Source: Serratia quinivorans
GTDB taxonomy: Bacteria > Pseudomonadota > Gammaproteobacteria > Enterobacterales > Enterobacteriaceae
Direction: 5' to 3'
Assembly (NCBI RefSeq): GCF_946227985.1
Contig: NZ_CAMKGL010000004.1
Coordinates: 1 to 64,000 of the forward strand
DNA length: 64,000 nt
Every line of letters begins with the position of its first letter. The stretch's first letter is position 1. The notes beneath the pieces are model-generated. The model saw only the letters and a list, made by a program, of their open reading frames with translations, ran no database searches and was not told the origin of the DNA. This document shows, piece by piece, positions 30,436-41,882 of the stretch. The position numbers and the translations under genes are program-made.

Positions 30436-31299
30436 CTAAATAGGGCCGTAGAACTTTTTTCGGTAATTACCCGGCGTCACTTCAGTGAGTCTTTTAAAGT
30501 TTTTAATAAACAGGCTCACGTCACCATAGCCCGAATCAAAGGCGATATCCGAAACCGAATAGTTGGTGACCTCAAGCTGGGTTTTGGCGAAGTTAATGCG
30601 GATTTCATTAATCACCTGCATCGGCGTTTTATGGTAATAACGCCGCATTGCCCGGGTCAGGTACTCCTGCGTTTTCCCCGACAGTTCAACCATATTGAGC
30701 AACGCCTTTTCGCCAAACATCGCTTTATCATGCATGCCGGCCAGAGTGTTCTTTAGCCACTGGGGAATATCATCCCCCTCGCCGCTCTCTTCCTTATAAT
30801 GACGAATGCGGCTGATGATATAAAAAGTCAGGGTTTCCAGAAATTCGGCAAAATCATCCTCACGGAACTGTGGCGAACTGACCACCGACTCGATATAAGC
30901 CAGAAACTCATTCTTCAGGCTGTAGGCCTGAGAAGCGACAAAACAGCGAGGCAGCTGCTGCAAATAGTTTTCTTCAAAGAAAACCTTGCCGACCGCCACG
31001 TTAAAGATTTTCGCGGCGCCGAACTCATAAAAACTCTGGTGATGCGAGCCAATGGGGATAAACACAAAATCCCCCCGCTCCAGCAGCACCCGCTTGCCGT
31101 TGATCTCCTGATAGCATTTGCCGCTCAGGACGATGGTGAATTCGTAATAATCATGCTGATGTAGCCCGGTGGCGCTTTCCACCTTGTTATAGATAAACAG
31201 ATGGAAATCTTTGCAGTTAAAAAAATCCTGCTCCCGAATCAGCTTAACGTCGTTCGCATTCAGCGAAACCAGACTTTCAGTCACCGCGCGCGCTCCCAT
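30436..31299 (-). CDS. chbR: AraC-family regulator ChbR
   Basis: 287 residues. N-terminal cupin sensor ([27 protein letters not shown]; about 40-110) and C-terminal double helix-turn-helix (about 185-285). Close to E. coli ChbR throughout, which represses or activates the chb operon according to chitobiose and NagC/CRP state. Start MGARAV at 31299 overlaps the last base of the GH1 gene, so it is translated within the operon. Confidence 0.92.
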   Translation of the reverse strand: MGARAVTESLVSLNANDVKLIREQDFFNCKDFHLFIYNKVESATGLHQHDYYEFTIVLSGKCYQEINGKRVLLERGDFVFIPIGSHHQSFYEFGAAKIFNVAVGKVFFEENYLQQLPRCFVASQAYSLKNEFLAYIESVVSSPQFREDDFAEFLETLTFYIISRIRHYKEESGEGDDIPQWLKNTLAGMHDKAMFGEKALLNMVELSGKTQEYLTRAMRRYYHKTPMQVINEIRINFAKTQLEVTNYSVSDIAFDSGYGDVSLFIKNFKRLTEVTPGNYRKKFYGPI

Positions 31300-32684
31300 T
31301 AATCAAAACCGTTTTGCCTGGCCGTCTCGGCAAACCAATAACCACTCTTTTTGATCGTGCGTTGCTGGCTGTCCCGATCCAGCCGAACCAACCCGTAGCG
31401 ATTTTTGTAGGCATTAAGCCAGGACCAACAGTCAATAAAGGTCCATAGATGGTAGCCCTTGCAGTTAGAACCCTCTGACAATGCCTGATGCAACCATTTC
31501 AGATGGTCACGAATAAAGTCGATTCGATAATCGTCCTCTACCCGCCCACCGGCACCGATGAAGGCCTCTTCGCCTTCTACCCCCATGCCGTTTTCTGAAA
31601 TATAGCAGGGAATGTTGCCGTAGTTTTCCTTCAAATCCATCAGGATGTCATACAGGCCTTTTTCATAGATTTCCCAGCCGCGGTGCGGGTTAATTTTGCG
31701 GCCCGGCATCTCGTAATAGCTGAACAAGTCTTCCGGCATCGTCACCAGGTCGCCGGCCCGATAGCCCTGCTTCGCTTTGACCCTGCGCGGTTGGTAGTAA
31801 TTGACGCCCAGAATATCCACCACCCCAGCGGCAATCAGCTGCGCGTCTTCCGGCGCTGTCTGCGGCAACAAGTTATTGGCCCGCAGTATATTCACCAGGT
31901 CGTCCGGATAGCGCCCTTTGGTCACCGGATCGAGGAAACTTTTGTTCAACAGCAGATCCGCATGGTGGGCGGCAACCAAGTCTTCCTGGCTGCCCGAACG
32001 CGGGTAGGTCGGGCTCAGGTTCAAAATAATGCCTATGGAGCCCTGGTTACCCAGCGCCCTGAACTCGCTCACCGCTTTGGCATGGGCCAAAACACTGTGG
32101 TAAGCCACTGTAATCGCCCTTTTGAAATCAACGACACAAGGATAATGCAGGTCGTTCAGATACCCGGCTTCGACCGGGACAATCGGCTCATTAAAGGTAA
32201 ACCAATGGCTGACTCTGTCACCGAACAGGCTGAAACAGGTTTTGGCATAACGCGCATAGGCATCAACCACCGCCCGGCTTTCCCAGCCCCCCTGTTGCTG
32301 CATGCACAGCGGCATATCGAAATGGTAAAGATTGATAAATGGCGTGATGCCCTGAGCCAGCAGGCTGTCGATCAGCGCATTATAGAAAGCGACCGCTTTC
32401 GGGTTCACTTCGCCATCCCCTTGCGGGATCAACCGCGACCAGGAGATCGAGGTTCTAAAGCTATTATGCCCAAGGGCCTTTAACAGTTGGATATCCTGCT
32501 GGAAATTATCATAAAAGGTGGAGGTTTCGGACGGGCCAACCTGATGATGAAAACGTTCTGGTGCAATCTCATACCAGTAATCGAAGATGTTCTGGCTTTT
32601 GCCATCCCGTGCGGCAGCCCCTTCCGACTGGGGTGCCGAAGTGGCGCTTCCCCACCAGAAATCGTCAGCAAATTGATATTTCAT
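31299..32684 (-). CDS. GH1 6-phospho-beta-glucosidase
   Basis: 461-residue family-1 glycoside hydrolase, a cytoplasmic (beta/alpha)8 barrel that hydrolyses phosphorylated beta-glucosides delivered by the PTS. Acid/base E166 in TFNEP and nucleophile E364 in ISENG are present. It sits where enterobacterial chb operons carry chbF, an unrelated NAD-dependent GH4 enzyme. Substrate is probably cellobiose-6-P, an aryl-beta-glucoside-6-P or chitobiose-6-P; sequence alone does not decide. Confidence 0.92.
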   Translation of the reverse strand: MKYQFADDFWWGSATSAPQSEGAAARDGKSQNIFDYWYEIAPERFHHQVGPSETSTFYDNFQQDIQLLKALGHNSFRTSISWSRLIPQGDGEVNPKAVAFYNALIDSLLAQGITPFINLYHFDMPLCMQQQGGWESRAVVDAYARYAKTCFSLFGDRVSHWFTFNEPIVPVEAGYLNDLHYPCVVDFKRAITVAYHSVLAHAKAVSEFRALGNQGSIGIILNLSPTYPRSGSQEDLVAAHHADLLLNKSFLDPVTKGRYPDDLVNILRANNLLPQTAPEDAQLIAAGVVDILGVNYYQPRRVKAKQGYRAGDLVTMPEDLFSYYEMPGRKINPHRGWEIYEKGLYDILMDLKENYGNIPCYISENGMGVEGEEAFIGAGGRVEDDYRIDFIRDHLKWLHQALSEGSNCKGYHLWTFIDCWSWLNAYKNRYGLVRLDRDSQQRTIKKSGYWFAETARQNGFD

Positions 32685-32733
32685 CCGAAGCCCCTCTAAA
32701 ACCGGGGCAGCGGATTGCTGCCCCAGACTGCAG

Positions 32734-34095
32734 TTAGAATTTCAACGCCTTGGCGATGTCTTCTTCACTTTCCGTCGCCTGATCGATCTGACTCTGTGCC
32801 TTGTTGGAGATCATCACGAACGGCAAGTAAATCAGGGTCGCTACGCCCAGGTTAAAGAAGCTCAGTAACATGGCAACGATACTGCCGTTGGTGTTGAAGA
32901 ACGCCCCCAGCCCCACCGGCATGGTCCATGGCGCAATATTGGTGATTGGCGGGATCAATCCGGTGTAATAAGCCACCGTGGTAATAATCGTCAGTACCGG
33001 CTGAACCAGAATAAACGGAATAAACATCACCGGGTTCATAATCACCGGCAGGCCGAACAGGATAGGTTCGTTGATCTGGAAGATGCCCGACGGCGTCGCC
33101 AGCTTGGCAACCTGACGATAATCTTCGCGGCGTGAAGCGATAAAGATGGCAATAATCAGCCCCAGTGTCGACCCCGTCCCGCCCAGATAGATGTAGGAGT
33201 CAACGAACGGCTTCGCCCACATGTGGAACTCTTTACCCGCAGCCACCGCGGCTTCGACGGAACCGTACTTGTTGTACAGCTCGACATTCTCCAGTGCGAA
33301 TGGCGTCATGATGCCGCTGTCCAGTGCGGCCAGCGCCATTGAGCCATGTACCCCGAAGAACCACAGCAGCGAGGAGAACATCACATACACCCAGCCCACA
33401 ATGCTGCCCATTTTTGCCAGCGGTGCCGAGATACTGTCCATGATGATTTGGTGGAAGTTGGTGCCCCACAGCGTCAGACAATAGGCCAGTACGCCCATGA
33501 TCGACAAGATAAGAAAACCGGGGATCAAGGCCGAGAACGAGCGTGACACTGAAGAAGGTACGCTGTCCGGCAGGCTGATCACCCAGTTGCGACGAACCAC
33601 AAAGGTAAACATCTCCGCCACCACCAGGCCGATCACCATACCGGAAATGATGTTGGCACCACCCAGCCAGTTAGCGCCTACGGCATAAGCCTCACCGACG
33701 CTAAACGGCGTCACGGTCATAAAGGCGGCAACCGCCAGCAGCGCTGCGGCCAACGGGTCGACTTTGCGCTCTTCAGCCAAAGCCATACTGATAAAAAAGG
33801 GCGTCATCAGGGACATAATCCCCAGGGTGCCGTTATAAACGCTGCCACCGATGGCCTTCAGGCCATTCAACGTCTCAATGGTAGACACATCCAGCCGCAC
33901 GCCCATTGAAAAGAAGAACGATCCTTCGCCGAAGCTAAGAAACACGTTGTTGATCAGAACGAACATCGCCCCGGTCAACGTCAGTGGCATCAAGCGAATG
34001 AACCCGTTTTTGATGGCATTAACGTGGGGCTGTTTACCAATTTTCACGGCAAAGGGCAGAATGACCTTTTCCAACGAGGCAATTAACGTATTCAC
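32734..34095 (-). CDS. chbC: PTS lactose/cellobiose-family EIIC permease (ChbC/CelB)
   Basis: 453 residues, about ten transmembrane helices, with the GGTGSTLGL and [10 protein letters not shown] motifs of the Lac-family EIIC that carry the sugar-binding His/Glu region. Transports and phosphorylates beta-linked disaccharides together with EIIB. Starts 11 bp after chbB; GH1 gene follows 49 bp later. Confidence 0.94.
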   Translation of the reverse strand: MNTLIASLEKVILPFAVKIGKQPHVNAIKNGFIRLMPLTLTGAMFVLINNVFLSFGEGSFFFSMGVRLDVSTIETLNGLKAIGGSVYNGTLGIMSLMTPFFISMALAEERKVDPLAAALLAVAAFMTVTPFSVGEAYAVGANWLGGANIISGMVIGLVVAEMFTFVVRRNWVISLPDSVPSSVSRSFSALIPGFLILSIMGVLAYCLTLWGTNFHQIIMDSISAPLAKMGSIVGWVYVMFSSLLWFFGVHGSMALAALDSGIMTPFALENVELYNKYGSVEAAVAAGKEFHMWAKPFVDSYIYLGGTGSTLGLIIAIFIASRREDYRQVAKLATPSGIFQINEPILFGLPVIMNPVMFIPFILVQPVLTIITTVAYYTGLIPPITNIAPWTMPVGLGAFFNTNGSIVAMLLSFFNLGVATLIYLPFVMISNKAQSQIDQATESEEDIAKALKF

Positions 34096-34106
34096 GGCAG
34101 ACCCCT

Positions 34107-34424
34107 TTATTGGTTAGCTTTTTTTATAGTGGCAACGGCGGCCTTCAACACGCCCAGACCATCGAGCTTGCCGTATAAGGCAGAGTCGATCACTTCAACG
34201 GGCTTGTTGGGTAACTGCTTTTGCACTTCGGCTAGCGTGTAGGCAATCTGTGGTCCAAGCAGAATCAAATCAGCCTCGGCACCCTTTTCTGCGGCCAACG
34301 CCTCTGGATAGGCGGCAATGATCACCGGCACTTCGTACTTCTCGGCTTGTGCTTTCATTTTTGAAACCAGCAGGGAAGTCGACATACCGGCAGAACAAAA
34401 CAGATAGATTTTTTTCTTTTCCAT
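34107..34424 (-). CDS. chbB: PTS lactose/cellobiose-family EIIB (ChbB/CelA)
   Basis: 105 residues from ATG 34424 ([20 protein letters not shown]), with GAGGGA as ribosome binding site; E. coli ChbB has 106. C10 in the P-loop CSAGMSTS is the phosphorylated residue. An open frame back to 34577 is upstream leader. First gene of the operon chbB-chbC-GH1-chbR-chbG; no EIIA gene is present. Confidence 0.95.
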   Translation of the reverse strand: MEKKKIYLFCSAGMSTSLLVSKMKAQAEKYEVPVIIAAYPEALAAEKGAEADLILLGPQIAYTLAEVQKQLPNKPVEVIDSALYGKLDGLGVLKAAVATIKKANQ

Positions 34425-35142
34425 ACCCAATCCCTCAAGATAATCAAAAAAGCCCCGTGTCATTTGTTTGCCAGATGCAATAGTCATTGCCTCACGCACA
34501 TTCCTTATGAAAATTTCCGTTACTTTGCCCTGGTTGCAGACAGTATACGGAGGCAGCGAAGCGGATCGGTAAGCCATCAGCAGTTAGAACCGTCTCTGCT
34601 TGACCTTCCTGATTGACCCTCTTCACATTTCACATAAAAAAATAGTGTGATCTGTCTCTCAAATAACCTTTAATCACTGAATAAATTCGTCATAAATAAG
34701 CAAATAATAATTATAAACAATAAGTTATAAACATGCAGAGTGTTTATGGATAATTCTGTGCACGGGGTCATCCATCGGTCGATTGATGAGCATAAAATCG
34801 TTCGCCCTTGATTAGCGCGCTTCAGCAAGATATGACGATCCAGGTGATGGAAAAGAAGTGGTAAATGGCTGGGGTTTTGGGGGTGAGGGTTTGAAGGTCA
34901 GGCTCAGGCAGGGCTGGGTTACTCTCGAGACAGATCGCCTGATTGGGGTAACACATTGCTTTGATTGCCCACTAATGACATCTGCAATACAGACCTGTAT
35001 CCCCCAAGATTGACCTGTGCCCCCCTCCCCCGCCTTATAAATAGACTTTGCGTAAAGCTTCCCATTTTTACCTGTGACAGCCGATTGCCCGCTGGGCTAG
35101 TATAGCGACAGTATTAAGGGCTTATTGATCCTTACCGCCGTC
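34425..35142. other. Intergenic region upstream of chbB and of the mutS remnant
   Basis: About 720 bp. A possible CRP half-site TGTGA (34646) with a degenerate partner lies 220 bp before chbB. 34860-35070 contains G-rich and C-rich tracts and no ORF. A promoter-like TTGCCC...TAGTAT stands at 35084-35104. No gene is supported. Confidence 0.5.
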
Positions 35143-35169
35143 AACCACTGCTCTATCGAGTGGTTTTTT
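35143..35169 (+). terminator. Hairpin with T run upstream of the mutS remnant
   Basis: Arms AACCACT and AGTGGTT with a 9-nt loop followed by TTTT. It lies 80 bp before the old mutS start and about 40 bp after a promoter-like element; a short independent transcript or leader attenuator is possible. Confidence 0.55.
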
Positions 35170-35248
35170 GTGCCGCGGCGTGAACCCTAATGATGACAAT
35201 CAACATCACAACCAACTTTAAATTCAATGGATTGGAAACAGTAATCTT

Positions 35249-35323
35249 ATGAATAGTACCGATAAGCTCGATTCACACACGCCAATGATGCAGCAGTATT
35301 TTTTTCAACAGTCAACCATTTGA
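35249..35323 (+). pseudogene. mutS: mutS 5' remnant (native start, left side of the insertion)
   Basis: ATG 35249 opens [17 protein letters not shown], the normal enterobacterial MutS N-terminus, then runs into FFQQSTI and a stop. The match to mutS ends exactly at the 18-bp sequence 35282-35299 that recurs at 40377 in the second mutS start. This is the original mutS 5' end, cut off from the rest by the integrated element. Confidence 0.9.
35282..35299. repeat. attL-like direct repeat in mutS
   Basis: CCAATGATGCAGCAGTAT, identical to 40377-40394 in the same orientation. It encodes PMMQQY of MutS. The two copies bracket the integrated element. Confidence 0.85.
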
Positions 35324-35601
35324 AATAAAAGAACAAAGTGATTGCCATACTGATTCTAGTTTACTGATGGAATACATATTGTTTTTACTATGAAGATTCT
35401 GCTGGGTATGGATGTAGTTCAAAGGTATGGTGAAGCAATCTTCCAAAATGGGTAGAGGGGGCTGGTATTGAACACAAGAGAAAACAGATTAGAGTCCTAG
35501 CTAAATAGTTGTGTGAAATAGTACTCCACTTTTGACCAACCTTTATGAAACAAGAGCTCTATCCATACCTTATCTGGTGAATTAATGTTCGTCCAGCGTC
35601 A
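35324..35601. other. Left part of the element, no gene seen
   Basis: AT-rich sequence after the left repeat with stops in all frames examined; probably decayed element DNA. Confidence 0.5.
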
Positions 35602-35818
35602 AGATCCCATTGTATTCAAATAGAAACATCAGCATCTGTAGGCGGACGTTTGTTGGGGGGATTACCGGGAGCGCTTTTGCTTTACCGTTATTTCAGTAAT
35701 GCACGGGAGTTCAGGGATGCGATATCGGTATTTTTCAAACAGACGCTACCGGATATAGCGGGATCTCTTACATCTCGAATTAACGATCACTTTCAGGTAC
35801 TTAAGTCTGTGCCTTGAG
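35602..35818 (+). pseudogene. C-terminal fragment of an unrecognised protein
   Basis: An open frame without a plausible start ends at TGA 35816-35818. It reads through VGGRLLGGLPGALLLYRYF and a hydrophilic, helix-like end (LKSVP). A Gly-rich hydrophobic stretch followed by a charged end, directly before DUF3289, suggests the tail of a lost neighbouring gene. Family not recognised. Confidence 0.4.
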
Positions 35819-35876
35819 GTTTATTGAGTATAGTTGTAAAGTGGTTGCACATTTGACTGTAAGGGATTTATTTCGA

Positions 35877-36686
35877 ATGAACGCAATTGACAGTAGATTG
35901 ATAATCTTCTCAACCCAAAAAAAATTCAATGACAGAAATGCCGATGATATGCAAAGCGGCGACATTGATGTTGATACACTAAAAAAGCATTACCATCTTG
36001 GGCAAGTCTCAAATTTCATCGACTGGACAACTTTTGGTCCTTCCTATAAACATCCCTATCTGAATTCAATACAGCCCGTAAGCAGAGAAAAAACCATTGC
36101 ACTGTTATATGATGAGTTAAGATCGCAGTCGTATGTATTTTCTTTTCAGGGACCATACCAGGGCTTAATCAAAGATCTTTTCAATCATATGCAACGAAAT
36201 AATGGAAGAGATTATCAAAATCCAGCAATGAATACTGCATACAGAAATTTAATCCTGGCTGATAATTCCCCGAACAGCACCAGAGCCATAATAAAAAGAG
36301 GCATCGAGCAGTTTGATTTTAGCAAATCGAAACTGACCAAAGAAAATTTCACCAATGATCTATATAAAAGTCATTTACCCAAATACACAAGGTGGAAAGA
36401 CTGGATTAATGGAATGGGTATTACCGTTCATGATGTAAACAGTACAGAAATTTCCATTGAGAGCCTCACTCTCGAAGGAAAAAATTACACTGCGGTTGTC
36501 AAATACAGGGCACAGGATCATTTTGGATTAGACAGAGAAGATATAATGAAAGCTAAATTCAATTCGATTGCCTTTTTTAGGATATGGTTTGTTCTGCAGC
36601 GTGCAAAGCATTTGGCTCAAAAACCATTCTTCACTAATTTTGAAGCCACAATAACACTGACAGGAGAAACCAATGTTCAAATATAA
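35877..36686 (+). CDS. DUF3289 family protein
   Basis: 269 residues from ATG 35877; an open frame reaches TTG 35814 but the added residues are not typical. It contains the family blocks FSTQKKFND, IDWTTFGPSYKHPYLN, GMGITVHDV, VQDHFGLD-like AQDHFGLD and FFRIWFVLQR. No signal peptide. DUF3289 genes are found in enterobacteria near DUF943 and other small membrane-protein genes in accessory regions, often by Rhs or secretion loci; function is unknown. It overlaps the DUF943 gene by 14 bp. Confidence 0.82.
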   Translation: MNAIDSRLIIFSTQKKFNDRNADDMQSGDIDVDTLKKHYHLGQVSNFIDWTTFGPSYKHPYLNSIQPVSREKTIALLYDELRSQSYVFSFQGPYQGLIKDLFNHMQRNNGRDYQNPAMNTAYRNLILADNSPNSTRAIIKRGIEQFDFSKSKLTKENFTNDLYKSHLPKYTRWKDWINGMGITVHDVNSTEISIESLTLEGKNYTAVVKYRAQDHFGLDREDIMKAKFNSIAFFRIWFVLQRAKHLAQKPFFTNFEATITLTGETNVQI

Positions 36687-37119
36687 AAGGACCATAGCGA
36701 CTGTAATTGTTTTAATCATTGCATATTGCATATGGCTTGCTGTCAGACCAACAAAAATTGTCAGAGTCGATAATGGTGCTGTTTTTGTAGAACACTTACC
36801 AATGACAACAGAAGGAAAACTAAAATGGTGGTTGAAAAACAAAGAGCTATTGCAGGAAAAATATCACATCATTAATAAACCGTATAACTTCACGGTTACC
36901 ATCATGAGCTTTGATGGTTATGAGGAATTACCTAAAGGAACAACGGACGGTTCTATCGATGATTATACCTGCTTTGATGATACTAATGGAAAGCATGAAA
37001 AATGTGTTTATAACAATATAGCGATAATTGTCAGAGGTCAACTTAAAGGAAAACAGTTCATAAATATTGACGGTAAAACATATATCCAGAAAGATGATGG
37101 GAAAGTTGAATTAGAATGA
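36673..37119 (+). CDS. DUF943 family membrane-anchored protein
   Basis: 148 residues: one N-terminal transmembrane segment (about 7-26), then a hydrophilic domain with the family block LPMTTEGKLKWWLKNKELL and a GxxYIQKDDGKV end. AGGAGA stands six bases before the ATG. Overlaps DUF3289 upstream, so they form a two-gene unit. Function unknown; as an inner-membrane-anchored partner of a cytosolic protein it could be an immunity-type or accessory protein, but nothing in the sequence proves that. Confidence 0.82.
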   Translation: MFKYKRTIATVIVLIIAYCIWLAVRPTKIVRVDNGAVFVEHLPMTTEGKLKWWLKNKELLQEKYHIINKPYNFTVTIMSFDGYEELPKGTTDGSIDDYTCFDDTNGKHEKCVYNNIAIIVRGQLKGKQFINIDGKTYIQKDDGKVELE

Positions 37120-37415
37120 ACATTATTTTCAATACCTAACTATATATTAAAATAAAATAATGAGAGTCTACAGTATTTCGAAGCATCGCCCAAAAAGTGT
37201 TTAATCGTGCATTGTGGTGTGGTTGTGTTTAAGTATATAAATTGAAAAAAACAATCTATATAATCATAAAGGATTAATTAAGCACTGATACGAAGGCCTG
37301 ACTCGAACATCGCAACTATCCTTTTGATCTTTAGTAATTAAAGCAATCCACATTGTCGATGATACCATCATTGATACCATCAGTCCCGACTGGTGATAAT
37401 CGAACAAAGAGTATA
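37120..37415. other. Intergenic, convergent DUF943 and RES genes
   Basis: 296 bp of AT-rich sequence; a short tandem ATACCATCATTGATACCATC repeat at about 37361-37381 is the only feature noticed. No gene. Confidence 0.5.
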
Positions 37416-39485
<2,070 letters not shown>

Positions 39486-40190
39486 AAAGGGTTATATGAC
39501 AATGATGGTTGTCGTTGCTGGGTCTGAGCATTCCCTGCTTCAATCTCGATTGCGTGTTTTACAGCAACGTTAGCCCAGCGGAATGTTTGCTCTGCGGCCG
39601 TCCTTGCTCTACTTGCGATTTCATCAAACTTGCGAAGAATTTCATTGTCTGTTAAATCCTTCACTCGAAGCCCTGACCATTCAGAAAGCCTGTTTTCTGC
39701 TTTGCTCAGCACATTAAGTGTGTTGGGTTTCGCCGGTTTAGATCTACCCATCAAATGATTTCTGTATTGAGCAAAGACTTCGCTGATAGTGAGTTCTGAA
39801 GCATCGGCCTCCCGCCTCACTGCATTAGGATTCCTTTTGGTCAACTTCATCGTTTGCACAAAATTGCGGGCTACATCGCGTGCCTGTTCAATGCTGGCAA
39901 AATCAGAGACATTACCAATAGTAGACCTGATAACCTCTTGAGGTGCCCTACCACCCGTAGAAGGTCTATTTTCTGCTGATGACACACGCCGCTGGATGAA
40001 GTAGGTCTTTTTCGTGGCACTAATTTTGACACCAAAACCAACGGGTGAATCACGATGGCTGTCAGTGATAAGATACGATCTTTCGCTCTGGATTGGGTAA
40101 GTAGACTACTCTGCCTTGCGGATCGAGACTTGGTTTGACGTCGATTGATAACTTATTGATTATAATCGACTGATTGAGTGTCATTTTCAT
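39486..40190 (-). pseudogene. Tyrosine-recombinase integrase, frameshifted and 3'-truncated
   Basis: From ATG 40190 the frame reads MKMTLNQSII...GRVVYLPNPERK and stops at 40062; the continuation SYLITDSHRD-SPVGFGVKISATKKTYFIQRR is in another frame, so a frameshift lies at about 40065-40080. The arm-type-binding and core-binding N-terminal domains follow (to about 39486), and then the IS interrupts. The catalytic R...H-x-x-R...Y domain is absent. It sits beside the right repeat, the normal place for the integrase of a site-specific element. Confidence 0.85.
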
Positions 40191-40337
40191 CAATGTATAC
40201 CAGCAGTTCAAGTGTGTATACCAAATACTAACTAGAATACATAGGGTATACAAATTTATCGGTTCACATGGGTTTTTAAGGGTTTCACATGGGGCCACCT
40301 GAGTACCCAAAAGACTTAAAAAACGAGTAAAATCAAT
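40191..40337. other. Element right end: shared upstream region of integrase and mutS
   Basis: 147 bp between the divergent integrase and chimeric mutS. AT-rich, and would have to supply the mutS promoter. Only a weak Shine-Dalgarno (ACGAGT) precedes the mutS ATG. Confidence 0.5.
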
Positions 40338-41577
40338 ATGAATGAGTCTATTGACAAGGATCTATCAGACCACACTCCAATGATGCAGCAGTATCTGCGC
40401 CTCAAGGCACAGCACCCCGAGATCCTGCTGTTCTACCGCATGGGCGACTTTTATGAGCTGTTCTATGACGATGCCAAACGCGCTTCCCAACTGCTGGATA
40501 TATCGCTGACCAAGCGCGGTGCCTCAGCGGGGGAGCCTATTCCCATGGCCGGCGTCCCTCACCATGCAGTCGAGAACTATCTGGCCAAACTGGTGCAGCT
40601 CGGTGAATCTGTCGCCCTGTGCGAACAAATCGGCGATCCGGCCACCAGTAAAGGCCCGGTGGAGCGCAAAGTAGTGCGTATCGTCACGCCAGGCACCATC
40701 ACCGACGAAGCTCTGCTGCAAGAACGTCAGGACAACCTGCTGGCGGCAATCTGGCAGGATGCACGCGGCTTTGGCTACGCCACGCTGGACATCAGCTCCG
40801 GTCGTTTCCGCGTGGCCGAACCTGCTGATATCGAAACCATGGCGGCAGAGTTGCAGCGCACCAATCCTGCCGAGCTGCTTTACCCCGAAACCTTTGAACA
40901 GATGTCGCTGATTGAACAGCGCCACGGCCTACGCCGTCGCCCATTGTGGGAGTTTGAACCCGAGACTGCACGCCAACAGCTCAACCTGCAGTTCGGTACC
41001 CGCGATCTGACCGGTTTCGGCGTTGAGCAGGCCCATCAGGCACTGCGCGCCGCCGGTTGTCTGCTGCAATATGTTAAAGATACTCAACGCACCTCATTAC
41101 CGCATATCCGTGGCATCACCATGGAGCGCCAGCAGGACGGCATTATCATGGATGCCGCCACGCGGCGTAACCTTGAGCTGACCCAGAACCTGTCCGGCGG
41201 CAGCGAAAATACCCTGGCGGCAATCCTCGACCACAGCGTGACGGCGATGGGTAGCCGTATGCTTAAGCGCTGGCTGCATATGCCGACCCGTGACATCAAA
41301 GTATTGAATAATCGCCAGCAGGCGATCGGCTCGCTGCAGGATCTGTATAGCGACCTGCAACCCTCGCTGCGTCAGGTGGGCGATCTGGAGCGCATCCTCG
41401 CCCGTCTGGCATTACGCAGCGCCCGTCCCCGCGATTTGGCCCGTATGCGTCATGCTTTCCAACAGTTGCCGGATATTCACGCGTTACTGAAAGGGGTAGA
41501 AACCCCGTATGTGCAACAGCTGCTGTCACAGGTCGGTCAGTTTGATGAACTGCAGGATTTGCTGGAACGCGCAGTGC
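40338..41577 (+). pseudogene. mutS: mutS, chimeric 5' end and 3' half deleted
   Basis: MutS recognises mismatches and starts methyl-directed repair. Codons 1-13 come from the integrated element ([13 protein letters not shown]); from [12 protein letters not shown] onward the sequence is ordinary enterobacterial MutS: mismatch-binding domain I with the GDFYELF Phe-x-Glu motif, connector domain, and part of the lever/core. Homology stops at V413 (41576) of about 850. The frame then continues to 41807 only by reading the complement of rpoS. The clamp end, the ATPase with its Walker motifs, and the dimerisation helix are missing, so the product cannot be functional. Confidence 0.93.
40377..40394. 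repeat. attR-like direct repeat in mutS
   Basis: Same 18 bp as 35282-35299, at codons 14-19 of the chimeric mutS frame. Confidence 0.85.
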
Positions 41578-41829
41578 ACGCCGCGCAAAATAAACTTCTT
41601 CCTCTGCGGTCAGCAGCGGAGAATAACCGATTTCGCCAAGATAGAGCTGCGTCGCATCCAATACGCGTTGGGTCACGCCTTGTGACAACAACTCTTCTTC
41701 CGCTAGATCACTCTCACTGGCCTCTTCTTCAACCAGTGCTTTTTCGTCGAATGATTCCGCTTCCGTTGCGTTCTCGTCGAAATCCGCATCGTCATGTAAC
41801 TCGTTAACTTTCAGCGTATTTTGGCTCAT
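41569..41829 (-). pseudogene. rpoS: rpoS, only the first 87 codons remain
   Basis: RpoS (sigma-38) directs stationary-phase and stress transcription. ATG 41829 opens [11 protein letters not shown] and matches RpoS through YFARRALR (R87), covering region 1.1 and the start of region 1.2. All of regions 2, 3 and 4 (promoter -10 and -35 recognition, core binding) are gone. Beyond 41569 the frame continues antisense through mutS to 41296. The upstream nlpD gene, which normally contains the main rpoS promoter, is intact, so the stub may still be transcribed, giving antisense RNA to mutS. Confidence 0.94.
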
Positions 41830-41882
41830 ATGCTGCTCCTACCCGTGATACCGCGAGCAGAATACAGCGTATTCTGCCCAAT

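Noticed and set aside
40062..40310. 82-residue minus-strand ORF as a separate gene
   Set aside because: Its second half is the N-terminus of the frameshifted integrase; the part before MKMTLNQ is upstream sequence.
41578..41807. C-terminal 77 residues of the mutS frame as a new domain
   Set aside because: They are the complement of rpoS codons and match no MutS sequence.
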